A DNA stretch of 64,000 nt, from positions 1 to 64,000 of the forward strand of contig LEKJ01000022.1 of assembly GCA_029852775.1 (NCBI GenBank), read 5' to 3'. Within the stretch, counting starts at the first letter, position 1; the number at the start of each line of letters is the position of its first letter. Below the pieces are notes generated by a model. That model was given only the letters and a program-made list of their open reading frames with translations. It was not told the DNA's origin and ran no database searches. This DNA is from Pasteurellaceae bacterium LFhippo2. Its GTDB lineage: Bacteria; Pseudomonadota; Gammaproteobacteria; Enterobacterales; Pasteurellaceae. A program made the position numbers and the translations under genes. Positions 18,351 through 27,624 of the stretch are shown here, in pieces.

Positions 18351-18905
18351 ATGTATTCTCTCTCTGAAATAATCGAAAAACTCAAACAAGATCAAGTAAT
18401 TGCTTACCCAACAGAAGCTGTATTCGGCTTAGGCTGTAATCCTAATAGCGAACAAGCGGTCAGATCTTTATTAAAATTAAAAAATCGTCCTGAAGAAAAA
18501 GGATTAATCTTAATTGCACCGAATACCGAGCTATTACTACCTTATATCGATCAAACTAAACTTTCTGAAACAGAGTGGCAACGCTTTGAGCAGATTAGCG
18601 ATCAAGCAATCACTTGGGTAATGCCTGCTAATCCAAATACGCCGAAATATTTAACAGGGCAATTTGATACCATAGCAGTACGCCTATGCCAAGTGCCTGC
18701 GGTTGTGGACATTTGTGATGCAACAGGTTTTGCTCTAACTTCTACAAGTGCTAATCTCACTACACTTCCGCCGTGTCGAACCGCGCAGGAAGTTATTAGT
18801 CAATTTGGCGAAGATTTTCCTGTGGTCGATCAGCCAACTTTAGGTAGAACGAGCCCTTCAGAGATTAGAGATATTTTTAGCCAACATATTTTTAGACAAG
18901 GATAA
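18351..18905 (+). CDS. tsaC: Threonylcarbamoyl-AMP synthase TsaC (YrdC)
   Basis: 184 residues. It makes L-threonylcarbamoyladenylate from threonine, bicarbonate and ATP for the t6A modification of ANN-decoding tRNAs. Family blocks are VIAYPTEAVFGLGCNP (residue 17), KxRPxxKGLILI, and the SxSAN motif TSTSANLTTLPPC. The frame extends to 18207, but the first 48 codons run through the inverted repeat, and the ATG at 18351 matches the short TsaC form. No ribosome-binding site is seen, because the repeat ends at the start. Confidence 0.93.
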   Translation: MYSLSEIIEKLKQDQVIAYPTEAVFGLGCNPNSEQAVRSLLKLKNRPEEKGLILIAPNTELLLPYIDQTKLSETEWQRFEQISDQAITWVMPANPNTPKYLTGQFDTIAVRLCQVPAVVDICDATGFALTSTSANLTTLPPCRTAQEVISQFGEDFPVVDQPTLGRTSPSEIRDIFSQHIFRQG

Positions 18906-19750
<845 letters not shown>

Positions 19751-19768
19751 TGGGGACAAAATTAAGTA

Positions 19769-20116
19769 TTAATTACCTTTAGATATTTTTTCAGCAATAC
19801 CTATCGCGCCATAAAATACAGTATTATATGCCATAGAATTATTTCTTAATATAGAATTAATTTTTCTCATTGAATAGCCATATTTTTCCATCGCTATTTC
19901 AATAATTCGACCTAATACAATAGAATGTAGCTCCTGTGGAGAAGAGTAACTTAGTTCATAATAAATAGAGTCAGATAAATTTGAGAAAAATATTCTTGGA
20001 TTATCAATTCCTAGAGTAACAATACTTTGGAAATCAATATCAACTTTATGCTGATTTCTCATTGAAAAAATGCATAAGATAAAAATGATAGCAACAATAA
20101 CTAATATAATTTCCAT
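19769..20116 (-). CDS. Hypothetical single-pass membrane protein, 115 residues
   Basis: Not recognised. The N-terminus is a clear membrane helix (residues 2-19, IILVIVAIIFILCIF) followed by about 95 soluble residues with no known motif. The sequence is very AT-rich. AGGAG stands 5 bases before the ATG, so translation is credible. It is the last gene of a leftward set starting at 21831, after the 43-residue membrane protein. The two small membrane proteins may form a pair. Confidence 0.6.
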   Translation of the reverse strand: MEIILVIVAIIFILCIFSMRNQHKVDIDFQSIVTLGIDNPRIFFSNLSDSIYYELSYSSPQELHSIVLGRIIEIAMEKYGYSMRKINSILRNNSMAYNTVFYGAIGIAEKISKGN

Positions 20117-20165
20117 TTCAACTCCTAGCGTTTAAGGCTACTATATATGTTATATAAAATTATTC

Positions 20166-20297
20166 CTATAAACGCGATAGGGAAAATAGTCCCATCAGAG
20201 TTGAAGTTACAAATGCATTAGCAAATCCTCTTTTAGGTAAAATATTAAAAAAGGTAATTAAAAAAATAATTGCACAGATTACAAAATAAGTTTCCAT
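20166..20297 (-). CDS. Small membrane protein, 43 residues
   Basis: A short frame, METYFVICAIIFLITFF at its start, that reads as one membrane helix with a short tail ending SLSRL. AGGAG lies 6 bases before the ATG, the same quality of site as its neighbours. The gene lies in the 192-base gap between the 115-residue protein and the 209-residue protein, in their orientation. No function can be assigned; it may have been missed because of its length. Confidence 0.5.
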   Translation of the reverse strand: METYFVICAIIFLITFFNILPKRGFANAFVTSTLMGLFSLSRL

Positions 20298-20308
20298 ATT
20301 TACTCCTG

Positions 20309-20938
20309 TTATAGTGGAATTTCATTATCAAAATTAGTCGATAGTTTACTTTTATTTGGATTATTATTATCAATCTCTTTTTGCTTAAAATACTCTTCGC
20401 TAAATTCAATTTCGCCCATAAATGAATTACCTAAACAATGTGCTATCAATACTTTTCGGATATATTCAGAGACTGATATTTTTTCTATCTCACTTAAAAG
20501 TTTTATATCTTGTTTGAGCTTTATACTGGTGTTTAATTTCAGCGTATGATCATTTTTACCCAATGATTTAGTACGTATTTTATATAAGCTGTGCGCAACA
20601 CTGTTGTAAACATGCGGGTATTCGTCGTCTTCCATAGCTTTCTTTCTTCTAGCTAATTCCAATTCATATTCACGTAAACATTGCATTGTGGTTGAACCAT
20701 AGCAATGCTCTAATAATACATCTCGCACATAATTTGTTACCGATGATGAATGAAATGAATGTTCCATTAAATAGCTTAAACTTTCATAAATTGCTTCAGG
20801 TAAACAGACTCGAATAGAGTCTTCATAACAATTATTTACCTCTTCCAAAAGCGGTATAAATTTATTTAAATCCTCTAACGAATCAATTTTAATTTCTTTT
20901 TCATCATTTTGAACTAATTCTTTAATTGATAGCCACAT
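20309..20938 (-). CDS. Tandem ribbon-helix-helix-like protein, 209 residues
   Basis: Not recognised as a named family. Two segments each look like a ribbon-helix-helix unit, a short strand then two helices ending in S-x-Y-[IV]-R: IRVCLPEAIYESLSYLMEH to NYVRDVLLEHCYG (about residues 43-80), and LKLNTSIKLKQDIKLLSEI to EYIRKVLIAHCLG (about 132-170). The 293-residue neighbour has the same two units with the same HCYG and LGKN landmarks, so the two are paralogues. It starts 11 bases after that gene and is probably cotranscribed. A DNA-binding role is inferred from the fold resemblance only. Confidence 0.6.
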   Translation of the reverse strand: MWLSIKELVQNDEKEIKIDSLEDLNKFIPLLEEVNNCYEDSIRVCLPEAIYESLSYLMEHSFHSSSVTNYVRDVLLEHCYGSTTMQCLREYELELARRKKAMEDDEYPHVYNSVAHSLYKIRTKSLGKNDHTLKLNTSIKLKQDIKLLSEIEKISVSEYIRKVLIAHCLGNSFMGEIEFSEEYFKQKEIDNNNPNKSKLSTNFDNEIPL

Positions 20939-20949
20939 AACTGCCTCAA

Positions 20950-21831
20950 TTAGAAAGGAATATCATCGAAAAATTTAAGATATTCTTGTGCTTCTTGTTG
21001 GTTGTTTATCTCTTTAATTTTAATCGCTAAAATATAGTCATTATTGAAATTAAAACATTTGATAAATCCATACCCTTTATGGATAACCGCTTTAAATCTC
21101 TGATGATTTAAATAGGTGTGTAATATTTCTAGCATAGGTTGCTCTAAATTTTTCTCTACTGAAACAATCAATGTTTTCGCATAAGCATTGCTTATTGTAA
21201 TATTTCCTTGTCCGATTTCTATTTGATAGTTCATTGTTTCTCTCCCATAAAGATTGTAATAGTTGAAATAGCTATAGTGATAACGTTCAATTAATTGAAT
21301 ATTTTCGTATTCGAACAAAAATGTTTTACCTAATAATTTAGAAATTAATAATCTACGAATATATTCTGATAATGTGGTGTTGTCTTTTTGGCTTAATTTA
21401 AGTAAATCTTCTTTTAAACGAGAATGGCAAGAAAATTTAATAATATGCAAATTTTTGCCTAAATTTGGTTTATTTAAACTAATTTGAGGCCGAAAGGATA
21501 TGCGAGCATTGCCGATTTCATCTTCTAATAAATTAGAGTCATCTTGTTGTTTTCTTAATTCAAGCTCTAAATAATATTTTCTTAAATAATTAATGGTGGC
21601 AACACCATAGCAGTGTTTAAGCAATATATCTCTTATCACTTCCGAAATATTTTGTGCATTAATGGTTAGCGTAATCTGCTTTTCTAATGCGTCTAACAAT
21701 AATTGTGGAACGCAAATACGAATATTAGCTGTTAAATTCTTATCAAAATTAGGTAGAGATTTAATTTCATCAGCTAATTGCTGAAAATGATCGATTCGTA
21801 TTGGTGCTGTTGTTGAGTCAGATTGCCACAT
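20950..21831 (-). CDS. Tandem ribbon-helix-helix-like protein, 293 residues
   Basis: Paralogue of the following 209-residue protein. Unit one is IRICVPQLLLDALEKQ to EVIRDILLKHCYG (about residues 42-80). Unit two is IKFSCHSRLKEDLLKLSQK to EYIRRLLISKLLG (about 130-170). After these it has about 110 extra residues with alternating beta and helix character and no recognised motif, ending FFDDIPF. It is the first gene of the leftward set. The 253-base gap to the divergent GTPase operon could hold a shared operator. Regulation of that operon by this pair is an inference. Confidence 0.6.
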   Translation of the reverse strand: MWQSDSTTAPIRIDHFQQLADEIKSLPNFDKNLTANIRICVPQLLLDALEKQITLTINAQNISEVIRDILLKHCYGVATINYLRKYYLELELRKQQDDSNLLEDEIGNARISFRPQISLNKPNLGKNLHIIKFSCHSRLKEDLLKLSQKDNTTLSEYIRRLLISKLLGKTFLFEYENIQLIERYHYSYFNYYNLYGRETMNYQIEIGQGNITISNAYAKTLIVSVEKNLEQPMLEILHTYLNHQRFKAVIHKGYGFIKCFNFNNDYILAIKIKEINNQQEAQEYLKFFDDIPF

Positions 21832-22084
21832 AAGTCCTCGTTGATGGGGGAGAATTATATAAAAATACGTATGCTGAACCAGTAAAATAGTATGGTCAAA
21901 TGTGTTTAAAAAGTGTGCTGAGTGAAAATTTTTTTGTAAAAAGAGCCGCTTGTCACTAAGTATATAAGGAAATTTTTAATAAATTTCTTTTGTAAATTTT
22001 ATAATAAATTAAAAATTTCGAGTTGTTTTTTTTTTGCGCTTTTTTGGTATGCTTTGCACTCTTTATTATATATTTGAGGTCAAA

Positions 22085-23104
22085 ATGAAACCAACAACTC
22101 GCAAACTCCCAGGCTGGGTGCATATTCCATTAGTTGTCTTTATGGCAATCAGTTTTTTCCAAACCGCAATTGGTTTTGAAGATTTACTCGGTAGACCACT
22201 CGCGTGGGCATTTTCTGCTGCAATCACAATGTTAATGTATGGCTTTACGATTTTTGTTGGTCAGCGCCGTATCAATAAATTGCCTGTAATTGGCTTTATG
22301 ATTGCTTATTTCTTTGTATCACTTTTCTCTTTTGCAGGGAATTTCAACTCAATTTACACCACATACCAAAAAGAACAGCTGTTTCGTGATGAATTATTAA
22401 AACATAAACAGCAATTAAATGATGTTGTAAATGCAACTAACAAAGCGTTAGATAACTTCAGTCCTGAGATTTCAGAAAAACGCAATCGTGTTGAAGCTTT
22501 AACTCAACAACTAGTTAGTCAAATCACTGATCCTGCTCGCCCTGGTTTAGGTAAAAGAGCATTAGAATTAATTGCAGAAATTGAAGCCGTGTTAGGTGAA
22601 AAACTAACTGAGTTTAGCAATCGTGCTAAACCTGCAGAGTTAGCACAACGTTACCAAGAAAATATCGATCAAATCGCACGCCGTAAATTAACCACTAAAG
22701 ATTACGATAAAGTGGATTCAATTCGTGAGTTTACTCATAAAAAACAGGTGGAAATTAACAATATGATCGATGAAATGTTACAAGATTCTACCTTAATCAA
22801 AGAGTACGGCTTTAAGACTAATTTACAAGCAGTGAATGCGATCAATGAAATCGGTTCAAAAACGCAAGAATTTATTAACAATCCTGCTGTATTTAAATTT
22901 GATAAGGTGGCTTTCGAAAGCCAAGAGATCGGCAAAATTGCCTTCTCATTTAAATCAGCATTTGGCGATCACCCATTAGTTGGTGCGCTATTTATTATTC
23001 TCTGCTTCTTTATTGACTGGGCGGTAATTTTAAGTTTATTAGTTTTCTTTGGTCGCAACGAAAAAGAGCCTGTAAAACCGATTCAATCTGGTCGTTCAAT
23101 GTAG
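22085..23104 (+). CDS. Membrane protein with long periplasmic or cytoplasmic coiled coil
   Basis: 339 residues, not recognised. Three hydrophobic helices lie near residues 13-30, 38-56 and 65-87. A helical, charged stretch of about 190 residues follows (95-285), and a fourth helix near 298-322 leads to a short tail. The layout resembles sensor or channel-like membrane proteins with an internal coiled-coil arm. The frame opens at 22034, but GAGG 6 bases before the ATG at 22085 selects that start. The GTPase-like gene follows after 9 bases. It is the first gene of a tight four-gene operon. Confidence 0.7.
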   Translation: MKPTTRKLPGWVHIPLVVFMAISFFQTAIGFEDLLGRPLAWAFSAAITMLMYGFTIFVGQRRINKLPVIGFMIAYFFVSLFSFAGNFNSIYTTYQKEQLFRDELLKHKQQLNDVVNATNKALDNFSPEISEKRNRVEALTQQLVSQITDPARPGLGKRALELIAEIEAVLGEKLTEFSNRAKPAELAQRYQENIDQIARRKLTTKDYDKVDSIREFTHKKQVEINNMIDEMLQDSTLIKEYGFKTNLQAVNAINEIGSKTQEFINNPAVFKFDKVAFESQEIGKIAFSFKSAFGDHPLVGALFIILCFFIDWAVILSLLVFFGRNEKEPVKPIQSGRSM

Positions 23105-23113
23105 GAGTTGATA

Positions 23114-24259
23114 ATGCGTAAAAATCCTTTTGCACAAGAGAACGATATTGTTGAAGTTCTCGATAATGAAGGCGTTGATTTGCAAAAAAATGCAGAGAAC
23201 GCACCGGTTGTAGAGAGTGAAAATCTAGATCTTGAGATCTCAGAAACTGAGCCACAAAACAATTTACTAGACGATTTATTTGCGAAGCCTACAGCAGATC
23301 GATATGAGTATGTGCCAGAAACTAAAAAGCTACGCTCAAATGTTCGAGATGTGACGAAAGAGTTAACAGACGAGGAATATCATATTCGTTTAGCTGAGCT
23401 AAATAACAACGCAGAAAATAAACATTATGTGTTGTTCTTTGGCCAACCAGCATCAGGCAAAACCTGGATTATTGGTAGTCTATTGCACTATATGAAAAAT
23501 TTTTTAGGCGGTACGGTTTATCTTGATACAACAAAAACCACTGATACCGAAGAAGAGCTTTTTTATCACTTACAAGACCGCTTTAATAACGTGATTCATA
23601 CGGAAAAAATCACTAGTACCGATAAAACCCAATATTTTGAATTGCATATTTCGTTTACCCCGAAAGATTCGGATAAACCACCAATGAATATCGTGTTTAT
23701 CGATGCGTCGGGTGAACATTCAGAGCAAGGTTTTAGAACGCGTAATGATGAGAAATCGGGTCAATTACCGAATTATTTAACGGCGATTTTAGAATCGAAT
23801 GTGAATACCAAATTAGCCTTTGTGTATGACCAATCGCTTGTTGATGAAAAAGGCGGTATTCCGCAAATGAACGTATTGAATGCGGTGTTCACCCATATTC
23901 AGCATATTCAAAATAATCACGGTAAAAAATTCTCGAAAGCGTTATTACTTTCAAAAGCAGATAGAATTTTTGCGACTGATATGGCTGCGGTTGAGCGTAA
24001 TCGCTATGATCCGATGTATTATGCATTAGAGAAAATTCCAAGTTTTGCGAACAGCTTCTTTAATGAATCGGAAAATAACAAAACGATTTTCTACAAAATG
24101 GGAATATTCTCGGTTAATTCCGATCTTATTTTGGAATTTGATAAAGAGTGTCCAGAAAAATTATTCCGTTGGTTATATATGGAAGGCACTGGCGGAACAT
24201 CGCCAATTACAGAGCCAACTTGTTGGGATAAATTAAAAAGTTGGTTTAAAGGAGCATAG
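23114..24259 (+). CDS. P-loop GTPase-like protein
   Basis: 381 residues. An acidic, probably disordered N-terminus (1-95) precedes a nucleotide-binding domain. VLFFGQPASGKTWIIGSLL is the P loop near residue 113. IVFIDASGEHSEQ fits a G3 (DxxG) motif near residue 195. LLLSKADRIF is a good G4 ([NST]KxD) match near residue 278. G1, G3 and G4 in the right order point to a TRAFAC-type GTPase. Bacterial GTPases of uncertain family in multi-gene membrane modules are known, but no named family is claimed. AGGAG stands 6 bases before the ATG at 23114. Confidence 0.7.
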   Translation: MRKNPFAQENDIVEVLDNEGVDLQKNAENAPVVESENLDLEISETEPQNNLLDDLFAKPTADRYEYVPETKKLRSNVRDVTKELTDEEYHIRLAELNNNAENKHYVLFFGQPASGKTWIIGSLLHYMKNFLGGTVYLDTTKTTDTEEELFYHLQDRFNNVIHTEKITSTDKTQYFELHISFTPKDSDKPPMNIVFIDASGEHSEQGFRTRNDEKSGQLPNYLTAILESNVNTKLAFVYDQSLVDEKGGIPQMNVLNAVFTHIQHIQNNHGKKFSKALLLSKADRIFATDMAAVERNRYDPMYYALEKIPSFANSFFNESENNKTIFYKMGIFSVNSDLILEFDKECPEKLFRWLYMEGTGGTSPITEPTCWDKLKSWFKGA

Positions 24260-24261
24260 TC

Positions 24262-25704
24262 GTGAGTGAAAAATTAAAGTTTGTCGGTTGGGGTTTAACA
24301 GGCACGCCAAAAGGCCGTCGTCAACAAGGTTTTGGGGCGGATTTAACGCTAAAATTTGCTGAACTCTATGATTTAGAACAACAAATGGGCGGTTGTTTAC
24401 CTGATCCGCGTGATACTGAGGCTGAGCCACTTTACTGCTTAAGCTATATTCCTTATCAAACCACAGGCGTGTTAGGTTTAGCAGAATACAACTCGATCTA
24501 CGAGCAAGGACAAACTCGTGCAGGCTCTTATTATGGTGCCTTTGTTGAAGTTGCTGCACATAGTTTCGATATTCAGCAATTAGAGACGCTGTTTACTGCA
24601 TTATATGAATTAAGCGCTTATCAATTTAAGCATTTTATTGATGCAGATAAACGAATGTATCATTCCACTTTTGTTGGGCAACCTATTCAAGAGCCGATAG
24701 CACATCTCACTAAGATTGCCGAAGGAATGAAGCCATTAGCAAGAAACATCTTCGCTGAAGAAGCCACTGAGAATCTTTATATTCATTGTGCACAAGGGCA
24801 AATTTTAGAAACGTTACGTGCGATTTTACAAACGAAATTGTATTACCGTTACCGTAAAATTTACTTCTCGGACAATGGGCATATTTCGAAGCAGATGCAA
24901 GGGAAAAATATGCAACAAATTAGTGCAACGCACCTTGCTTTTGCACCAACTTTGCTTGCCCCTTATGAACAACTTTCTGCAGAGTTTGAAAAGCAACTTG
25001 TGCAAAGAGATCAGAGCATTAACTCGTTAAACACAGAGCTTCAATCGCTTAAATCTCACCAGCAAACGATGGTAAATAATGCGGTTACTCAGCGAGTGGC
25101 GGAATATAAGCAAAAAATGGATCAAGATCTTGCTTATGAAAGACAGCGAGCGGGTGAAGCTGAACGTAAAGCTGAAAGCAATCAAAAATTGGCGATGTTA
25201 GGTAAGCACGTTTTTGATGTAGCCGTTGAAAATGCAGGACTATTTGGCCGTCATCAAATGGCGGAGCAATATGCAAAACCAAAAGATAATACGGAATTTG
25301 TCGCTTTGCAAAATCAGCTCGCAGCGTTAAGCCAAAAGCTAGATCGTCAGGCAATGGAAGCGAGAGAAGCGAGAGAAATGCAACAAGCAGAACCTGAAAG
25401 CTCAACAAATATTTTAACTTGGATCTTTGCTGGTTTGTCGATTCTATTGTTGATTTTATCGGTATTCTTATTCTTTACTGATAAAAGCAGTGAATATGAA
25501 GCTTCAGAAAAGATGGTTACAAGTTTGGAAACTAAGATTAAAGATCTAGAACAGAATCAAGGCAATGCTGCAGAGCTTTCAAGACAGCTTAAATCAATCA
25601 CTACAGAAAAAGAGTCTTTACAGGGCAATATTGAACGAGAGTGTAGTACTGATTCGATCAAAAACTCTAAGGATAAAAAAGCATTATGCGAAAAATTACG
25701 CTAA
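24262..25704 (+). CDS. GTPase-associated membrane-anchored coiled-coil protein
   Basis: 480 residues, not recognised. Residues 1-225 form a soluble domain with GWGLTGTPKGRRQQGFGADL at its start and the patch RAGSYYGAFVEV near residue 93. That patch faintly recalls the RxGNxFxH patch of GTPase-associated N-terminal domains, a resemblance noted by eye only. Residues 230-370 are predicted coiled coil, then a membrane helix (about 387-410, ILTWIFAGLSILLLILSVFLFF) and a second coiled coil. The start is GTG behind GGAG, 2 bases after the GTPase gene. Its end overlaps the next gene by 19 bases. Confidence 0.65.
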   Translation: MSEKLKFVGWGLTGTPKGRRQQGFGADLTLKFAELYDLEQQMGGCLPDPRDTEAEPLYCLSYIPYQTTGVLGLAEYNSIYEQGQTRAGSYYGAFVEVAAHSFDIQQLETLFTALYELSAYQFKHFIDADKRMYHSTFVGQPIQEPIAHLTKIAEGMKPLARNIFAEEATENLYIHCAQGQILETLRAILQTKLYYRYRKIYFSDNGHISKQMQGKNMQQISATHLAFAPTLLAPYEQLSAEFEKQLVQRDQSINSLNTELQSLKSHQQTMVNNAVTQRVAEYKQKMDQDLAYERQRAGEAERKAESNQKLAMLGKHVFDVAVENAGLFGRHQMAEQYAKPKDNTEFVALQNQLAALSQKLDRQAMEAREAREMQQAEPESSTNILTWIFAGLSILLLILSVFLFFTDKSSEYEASEKMVTSLETKIKDLEQNQGNAAELSRQLKSITTEKESLQGNIERECSTDSIKNSKDKKALCEKLR

Positions 25705-27158
25705 TCAGCCCGCTTGCATTGCTGGGTTCTTGCTTTCTTGCTGGGTGCGTTGAAGATGAAAATAAAGAGTGTGAAAAGCTCTATTACAATCAGGCTACAC
25801 GCACCCTTGCTAGTGAAGTATGTGAAAAATCGGCTCAATCAGGCAATGCGACGGGGCAATTTTTGTGGGGAAAATTACTGCTTGCGGAGGGAAAAACCAA
25901 GCAAGCGGTCGATTTCTTAGAAAAATCTGCAAATCAGAAAAACGGCTCTGCACTTTTTCAACTTGCGGAATTGCACGAAAAGGGCAATGAGATCTTTGCA
26001 AAAGATGAATCAAAAGCTTTCTTTTACTATAACCAAAGTTGCCAAAATGGTGAAATAAAAGCCTGCGAGCGAGTTTCTTCATTGGAACAGCAGAAAATCG
26101 AACAAGAGAAAACTGATGCATTGGAGCTAGAAAAAGCCAAGGCAAAAGTGTTAGCTGAAGAAAAAGCGAAGATCGAAGCTCAAGCCGAAGCTGATCGCCA
26201 AAAGCGTTTAGCCGAAGAAGAACGGCGTAAAGCCGTTGAAGCAGAAGCGCTTAAAGCACGTCAAGAAGCTGAGGAACAACGCAAAAAAGCGGAAGAAGAT
26301 GCGATTAAAGCCCGTGTTGGCAATCGCAAATTCTATTATGGCTTAGCGAAGTTCCAAGAAGGTAATTTGTGGGGGCATATTAACCAACAAGGCGAAATGG
26401 TAATCCCTGCAAAATTTGCTTATGCGGCGGACTTTTATGATGAGTTAGCCGCCGTAAAAACTACTGATGGCAAGTGGGGCTATATCAATACGTCGGGCAT
26501 GTATCAGATTACACCTCGCTTTAGCTGTGCGGCTTTCTTCAGCGAGGGAGTTGCTGGAGCAAGTGCTACAGGTTCTGGTGATGGCTGTCGTGGTGGAAAA
26601 TGGGGCTATATTGATAAAAATGGTAATTGGTTGCTAAATCCTGTTTTTGATAGAGTGTGGGCTTTCGACAAAGGTATTGCAAAGGTTGAATATGAAGGAC
26701 AGATTCGTTATATCAATAAGCAAGGCTCTTTTGTTAATGCGCCAGTGGAAAATATATCAAAAGGTCCAATAAGCTCAAATAACACTCCGCTTTCGACATC
26801 TACTTCGACTATCCAGATGACTCAAGCTCAAATTAAAGACGTATATTCGAACTTTAATTTGACTTTCCGCAGAGGGGGAATGTCTGCTATTAAAACTTGG
26901 GTTGAGAATTGCTATGAAAAATCAGCAAACAAAATTGGTTGTTACCATTTTGATCAGCTAGCGTCGTTAATTGATTCTTTTTATGCAAAGGATAACAACG
27001 TTGCACAAAATAGCTTTTTCTATCAAAGTTTAGTGGAAAGCAGAGCTAGAAATACTGTTTTGGAATTTCGTAATTTAACTTACAGTGATTTTAGTGCTGC
27101 TGTAAGAAGTGCTCAAAATACGTTAATCAATAATGCAAATTTATTATCTTTAGACTAA
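25686..27158 (+). CDS. Lipoprotein with Sel1-like and WG repeats
   Basis: 490 residues. The signal peptide ends in the lipobox FLAGC with the lipidated Cys at 21. Valine follows the Cys, so outer-membrane sorting is expected. Residues 35-135 contain Sel1-like helical repeats (GNATGQFLWGKLL, GSALFQLAELHEKG). An Ala/Glu/Lys-rich helix spans about 140-210. At least three WG repeats lie near 222-345 (LWGHINQQGEMVIP, KWGYINTSG, KWGYIDKNGNW). The last 110 residues are unassigned and contain a spaced Cys pair. Translation probably couples to the previous gene through the 19-base overlap. Confidence 0.75.
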   Translation: MRKITLISPLALLGSCFLAGCVEDENKECEKLYYNQATRTLASEVCEKSAQSGNATGQFLWGKLLLAEGKTKQAVDFLEKSANQKNGSALFQLAELHEKGNEIFAKDESKAFFYYNQSCQNGEIKACERVSSLEQQKIEQEKTDALELEKAKAKVLAEEKAKIEAQAEADRQKRLAEEERRKAVEAEALKARQEAEEQRKKAEEDAIKARVGNRKFYYGLAKFQEGNLWGHINQQGEMVIPAKFAYAADFYDELAAVKTTDGKWGYINTSGMYQITPRFSCAAFFSEGVAGASATGSGDGCRGGKWGYIDKNGNWLLNPVFDRVWAFDKGIAKVEYEGQIRYINKQGSFVNAPVENISKGPISSNNTPLSTSTSTIQMTQAQIKDVYSNFNLTFRRGGMSAIKTWVENCYEKSANKIGCYHFDQLASLIDSFYAKDNNVAQNSFFYQSLVESRARNTVLEFRNLTYSDFSAAVRSAQNTLINNANLLSLD

Positions 27159-27175
27159 ATTTTTGCAACTACTAC

Positions 27176-27208
27176 AGCCGATTGTTTAAGCAGTCGGCTT
27201 TTTCTTTA
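27176..27208 (+). terminator. Terminator of the GTPase operon
   Basis: AGCCGATTG and CAGTCGGCT form an imperfect stem followed by a TTTTTC run, 17 bases after the lipoprotein stop. Confidence 0.7.
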
Positions 27209-27354
27209 AAAGTCATAAATTCAGAATTTTTATCTTGAAAATTGCTTTAACGTGAAAAATTGACGATTGAGTTATAAAACTCGTTGTTTTATAAAGCAAA
27301 ATGCCGAAACTCTAAGCAAACAATGCAATTTTTTACTTTTTTTGAAAAAAGTAT

Positions 27355-27383
27355 TTGACGAGTTGCAACTAAATCAGCATAAT
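27355..27383 (+). promoter_or_regulatory. tRNA operon promoter
   Basis: -35 TTGACG (27355-27360), 17-base spacer, -10 CATAAT (27378-27383), then the GC-rich discriminator ACGCCCCGC. Such a discriminator is typical of stringently controlled stable RNA promoters. Confidence 0.8.
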
Positions 27384-27422
27384 ACGCCCCGCAAAGCCGA
27401 TACGGTTAACGCAAAGAAAAAT

Positions 27423-27499
27423 GGCTACATAGCTCAGCTGGTTAGAGCACAACACTCATAATGTTGGGGTCGCAAGTTCGAATCTCGCTGTAGCCACCA
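27423..27499 (+). tRNA. tRNA-Met(CAT), elongator
   Basis: 77 bases with encoded CCA. The acceptor GGCTACA pairs with TGTAGCC, and the anticodon loop is CTCATAA with anticodon CAT. A fully paired acceptor end and closeness to E. coli metT indicate the elongator rather than the initiator tRNA. Confidence 0.95.
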
Positions 27500-27501
27500 T
27501 T

Positions 27502-27586
27502 GCGGGACTGGCGAAATTGGTAGACGCACCAGATTTAGGTTCTGGCGCCGAGAGGTGTGTGGGTTCAAGTCCCTCGTCCCGCACCA
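27502..27586 (+). tRNA. tRNA-Leu(TAG)
   Basis: 85 bases with a long variable arm and encoded CCA. The anticodon loop TTTAGGT gives TAG. It begins 2 bases after tRNA-Met, so both come from one precursor. Confidence 0.95.
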
Positions 27587-27624
27587 TTTAATCGTATCAA
27601 TATGGCAAGCAAAATAAATTTGAT

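Noticed and set aside
20309-21831. Toxin-antitoxin reading of the RHH-like genes
   Set aside because: Neither adjacent small protein resembles a known toxin (RelE, Fic, PIN, HipA), and both RHH-like proteins are much larger than antitoxins.
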